Origin: Pauljensenia sp.
GTDB lineage: Bacteria; Actinomycetota; Actinomycetes; Actinomycetales; Actinomycetaceae
Assembly: GCA_029983625.1 (NCBI GenBank)
Contig: JASBZF010000001.1
Location: forward strand, 1 to 54,132
Direction: 5' to 3'
Length of the DNA stretch: 54,132 nucleotides
This document shows, piece by piece, positions 51,645 through 54,132 of the stretch; position 1 is the first letter of the stretch, and every line of letters starts with the position of its first letter. The notes under the pieces are model-generated. The model was not told the origin of the DNA. It saw only the letters and a list, made by a program, of their open reading frames with translations, and ran no database searches. The translations under genes and the position numbers were made by a program.

Positions 51645-52685
51645 TCAAGGAAGCGAGTCGAGATTCGGATGCTGGGCGACGTAGTCGCTGATCGTCCCTG
51701 ATTGCCATGCTCTGCTGAGTTCAGGTAGGGCAGCGGTGTCGAGTTCGACGATTGATTGACCGTCTTGAGATGTTCCGGTTCCGAGGTAGGGGATCGTGAA
51801 GAATAAAACTCCTGAGGAACGTAGCCCGGTCAGACCTGAGGCGATTGCCAGTAAAGAATCGAAGGTGAGGTTCTGATCGAGCGCAGAGTAGGTGGTGATG
51901 ATCGACACGAGTTGCGCGAGTTTTGCAGGGTTAGTCAGAAGCGACTGCGAGAAGGTTTTCTTCAGGATTGCGCGCATCCACGCTTGCTGGCGCTGCATTC
52001 GGTCGAAGTCGCCGCGAGGAAGAGAGTGGCGTTCACGCACGAAGGCCAGAGCTTCGCTTCCTGTCATGGTTTTCGGGCCTGTGGAGGTGTCGAGGGTGAC
52101 GCCGCCCAGGGCATCGGTGAGTTCAGAAAAACTTGTGAAGTCGGTGATCATGAAATGATCGATGTGAATTCCGAGCAGATTCTCGACGGTGGCGATTGTG
52201 AGATCGGCACCTCCGTATGAGAAGGCGGCATTGATTTTCGCGGTCCCGTATCCGGGAATATCGACCCAGGAATCGCGCGGGATTGACATGACGTTGATGC
52301 CTTTCCCGTCGGCTGTGATTTGAGCGACGATGAGGACATCAGAGCGCTGAGCTCCTGCTTGCCAATTCCTAGGGTCGCCACCGGAGAGTCGTGAGTCTGA
52401 CCCCAGGATGAGGAAAGTCGTTCCAGGTCCTGAACTTTCTGACTGAGGTGCAGATTGTGTGGTGTGAGGCGATGCGGGTGTGGAAACAGACACCTCCACG
52501 TGCCTGATTTGTGAGTTAATCGAATGGCGGATTCCAAAAAAGGCTGCTGTGGCGCCCGCAAGGAGCACAAGAATCAGCACAAGAAGGCCCACGAGTGCTT
52601 TTTGTGTTCCGCTCAAACGTCGTTGTGATCGGGTCTGACGTCGCAACTCGGTGCGTGAGGGAAGCGGAGCGGGATGTTCTGTCAT
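51645..52685 (-). CDS. LytR-CpsA-Psr (LCP) family cell-wall ligase
   Basis: Attaches polyprenyl-linked glycopolymers to peptidoglycan. It has a basic cytoplasmic N-terminus, one membrane helix (about residues 30-52), then the LCP domain: FLILGSDSR, GAQRSDVLIVAQI, VMSIPRDSWVDIPGYGTAKINAAFSYGG (key Arg/Asp/Lys) and ALAFVRERHSLPRGDFDRMQRQQ. At 346 aa it is complete. AAGGAG lies 7 nt before the ATG. A perfect 13-bp hairpin sits just upstream of that ribosome binding site, between this gene and the aminotransferase. Confidence 0.93.
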   Translation of the reverse strand: MTEHPAPLPSRTELRRQTRSQRRLSGTQKALVGLLVLILVLLAGATAAFFGIRHSINSQIRHVEVSVSTPASPHTTQSAPQSESSGPGTTFLILGSDSRLSGGDPRNWQAGAQRSDVLIVAQITADGKGINVMSIPRDSWVDIPGYGTAKINAAFSYGGADLTIATVENLLGIHIDHFMITDFTSFSELTDALGGVTLDTSTGPKTMTGSEALAFVRERHSLPRGDFDRMQRQQAWMRAILKKTFSQSLLTNPAKLAQLVSIITTYSALDQNLTFDSLLAIASGLTGLRSSGVLFFTIPYLGTGTSQDGQSIVELDTAALPELSRAWQSGTISDYVAQHPNLDSLP

Positions 52686-52702
52686 GAACCTTCTCCTTTT
52701 TG

Positions 52703-52733
52703 AGTCTGGGCCTAGAAACTCTAGGCCCAGACT
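52703..52733 (-). terminator. Perfect 13-bp hairpin directly before the LCP ribosome binding site
   Basis: AGTCTGGGCCTAG pairs fully with CTAGGCCCAGACT around a 5-base loop. On the minus strand it lies after the aminotransferase stop and about 4 nt before AAGGAG of the LCP gene. It has no T tract on its 3' side (A-rich instead), so a terminator, attenuator or processing element are all possible. Confidence 0.5.
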
Positions 52734-52751
52734 AGAGGTGCTGTTTCGTCA

Positions 52752-53960
52752 TCAGCGCGCGTGCGCAAGTAATTCTTGGATACGTCCGACACCTTCAACG
52801 AGGTCAGCGTCTGAGAGTGCATAGGAGAAACGGAGGAAACCGGAGGGGCCGAAGGCTTCACCGGGAACAACCGCGACTTCGACTTCGTCGAGAATGAGCT
52901 CGGCGAGTTCAGCACTGGTGGTGGGGGTGCGCCCTCGGATTGTCTTGCCGAGGATCCCCTGGACGCTCGGGTAGGCGTAGAAAGCGCCTTTGGGGACGGG
53001 GACGTCGAATCCTTCAATTGCTCCGAGCATGTCGATGATTGTGCGTCGGCGACGGTCGAAGGCTGTGCGCATATCGGCAACGACCTTCAGGTCGCCAGAA
53101 AGAGCTTCGAGGGCGGCGCGCTGTGCGACGTTGGAGACGTTCGAGGTGAGGTGAGATTGGAAGGAGGTCGCTGCTGTGATGACATCGAGGGGGCCGATCA
53201 TCCAGCCAACGCGCCAACCGGTCATCGCATAGGTTTTTGCCACACCGTTCAAGACGATCGTCTGGTCTGCAAGTTCGGGGACGAGACGCACGATGTGGGC
53301 GGGCGTGGCATCTTCGTAGAGGAGATGTTCGTAGATTTCATCGGTAATGACCCAGATGCCATGTTCGAGTGCCCACTGTCCGATTGCGATGGTCTCTTCG
53401 GGTGTGTAGACCGCGCCGGTGGGGTTCGAGGGCGAGCAGTGGAGGAGGACTTTCGTGCGTTCGGTGCGTGCGGCTTCCAGCTGTTCGACGGTGACCTTGT
53501 AATCCTGCGTGGCGTCGGCGAAAACAGTGACGGGAACAGCCCCGGCGAGTTTGATTACTTCGGGATAGGTCGTCCAATAGGGGGTGGGAAGCAGGGCTTC
53601 GTCACCGGGGTTGAGGAGTGAAGCGAAAGCTTGGAAGACGGCTTGTTTACCGCCGTTTGTGACAAGGACTTGGGAGGCGTCGATGGGGTAGCCGGAGTCG
53701 CGCAGGGTTTTGTCTGCGATCGCTTGGCGCAGTGCGGGAAGCCCAGCTGCGGGCGTGTAGCGGTGCATCGCGGGCTCTCGGGCGGCGGCGACGGCTGCTT
53801 CGACGATGTAGTCAGCGGTCGGAAAGTCAGGTTCACCTGCTCCGAAGCCGATGACGGGACGTCCTTGTGCTTTCAGGGCTTTTGCTTTTGCGTCAACGGC
53901 GAGAGTTGCGGAGGGGGTGATGGCGGCGAATCGAGTGGAGATACGCGGTGTTGTGCTCAT
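52752..53960 (-). CDS. aspC: Class I PLP-dependent aminotransferase, aspartate type
   Basis: Fold-type I aminotransferase, probably aspartate aminotransferase. It shows GAGEPDFPTADYI, RYTPAAGLPALRQAIA, LVTNGGKQAVF, SPSNPTGAVY, WVITDEIYEHLLYE (PLP Asp/Tyr), the Schiff-base lysine in NGVAKTYAMTGWRVGW, and GFLRFSYAL (substrate Arg). At 402 aa it is complete. The start has no ribosome binding site; CATCAT lies 6 nt before the ATG. Aspartate as substrate is inferred from family and position. Confidence 0.88.
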   Translation of the reverse strand: MSTTPRISTRFAAITPSATLAVDAKAKALKAQGRPVIGFGAGEPDFPTADYIVEAAVAAAREPAMHRYTPAAGLPALRQAIADKTLRDSGYPIDASQVLVTNGGKQAVFQAFASLLNPGDEALLPTPYWTTYPEVIKLAGAVPVTVFADATQDYKVTVEQLEAARTERTKVLLHCSPSNPTGAVYTPEETIAIGQWALEHGIWVITDEIYEHLLYEDATPAHIVRLVPELADQTIVLNGVAKTYAMTGWRVGWMIGPLDVITAATSFQSHLTSNVSNVAQRAALEALSGDLKVVADMRTAFDRRRRTIIDMLGAIEGFDVPVPKGAFYAYPSVQGILGKTIRGRTPTTSAELAELILDEVEVAVVPGEAFGPSGFLRFSYALSDADLVEGVGRIQELLAHAR

Positions 53961-54083
53961 GTGTCTATGATGGCACGCGCGAGGGCGGAGCTGGAAGATG
54001 ATATCGGGGTGTATGTTGATCTCTTCCCTTGGGAAAATGGCTGTGGATAGCCGAGGGAACCGAGGGAACTGAAAGGCATTCGG

Positions 54084-54132
54084 ATGGAGTCGTGGAAGAG
54101 TCTTCTGGGACGTGACATTGTGCCGGAGAAAA
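54084..54132 (+). CDS. Start of an unidentified gene, 3'-partial
   Basis: An ATG at 54084 has GAAAGG 7 nt upstream and opens a frame to the window end encoding MESWKSLLGRDIVPEK. Sixteen residues are too few to identify it. It is divergent from the aminotransferase. Confidence 0.4.
   Translation, partial: MESWKSLLGRDIVPEK

Larger units (their letters stand above)
128..53987. repeat. Dispersed octamer CGCCCTCG / CGAGGGCG, about 59 copies
   Basis: Start positions read by eye. CGCCCTCG: 128, 1342, 1771, 4504, 5252, 5849, 8821, 9314, 10733, 14005, 15465, 16511, 18082, 18422, 19440, 20535, 20541, 21264, 24106, 27509, 31398, 36671, 36830, 36998, 37142, 38378, 40965, 43873, 47577, 49979, 52930. CGAGGGCG: 1061, 4630, 8383, 10520, 11448, 11564, 16974, 21304, 22587, 26664, 26976, 27725, 28090, 29784, 30588, 32327, 41053, 42777, 45754, 47262, 48247, 49533, 49723, 50989, 51345, 53108, 53427, 53980. 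The copies at 20535 and 20541 overlap. Flanking bases are not conserved. A few copies may have been missed. Confidence 0.9.

Noticed and set aside
128..53987. The octamer as a Chi or KOPS element
   Set aside because: Copies are nearly balanced between strands (31 to 28) over the window, whereas Chi and KOPS are strongly skewed along a replication arm.
1..54132. CRISPR array, insertion sequence or prophage
   Set aside because: No regularly spaced repeats, transposase motifs, terminal inverted repeats or phage structural genes were seen on either strand.

Overview
The window reads as an actinobacterial chromosome segment, most likely from the Actinomycetaceae (Actinomyces/Schaalia-like). This rests on moderately high G+C (roughly 55-60% by eye), the folK-DUF3180, radA-disA and HTH-bTHX pairings, and a murB-ada-aspC neighbourhood near rpmG that I recall from other Actinobacteria. 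Genus-level placement is inference. No phage, insertion sequence, CRISPR array or rRNA operon is visible. Layout: (1) 1-7.4 kb: end of folK with a long disordered tail, a DUF3180 membrane protein, an anchored exported protein, disA and radA on the minus strand, and a two-gene Ktr/Trk potassium uptake system. (2) 7.6-9.3 kb: a small excisionase-fold HTH gene, a 32-codon bTHX-type ribosomal gene, a histidine phosphatase and a PLDc_N membrane protein. (3) 9.3-24 kb: a menaquinone cluster (menA, menE, menB, menC, menD, menF, menG, menJ-like), interrupted by an L,D-transpeptidase, an HtrA-type protease and a beta-galactosidase relic. (4) 24-41 kb: all 14 complex I genes, nuoA-N, followed with overlap by a polyprenyl diphosphate synthase. 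(5) 41-44.3 kb: an FprA-type ferredoxin-NADP reductase, an HtpX-like metalloprotease and a YajQ-family protein. (6) 44.4-45.1 kb: tRNA-Tyr, tRNA-Thr, tRNA-Met and rpmG. (7) 45.4-54.1 kb: nagB, galE, murB, a small AT-richer membrane protein gene, adenosine deaminase, an alpha/beta hydrolase, an LCP-family protein, an aspartate-type aminotransferase and the first codons of a further gene. The centre is a respiratory block. Genes for chorismate to menaquinone lie around a complex I operon that reduces menaquinone, and the prenyl-chain synthase is translationally coupled to nuoN. menH and the DHNA-CoA thioesterase gene are not in the window. The most unusual signal is sequence-wide: the octamer CGCCCTCG (either strand) occurs about 59 times by eye, against 3-4 expected from composition. 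It falls in several reading frames and in intergenic DNA, in both orientations, which resembles a DNA uptake sequence or other genome-wide mark. Other points are a run of starts that look leaderless (a -10 box 6-7 nt before the start codon), a GH42 beta-galactosidase remnant coupled to menC, and several strong uncatalogued hairpins.
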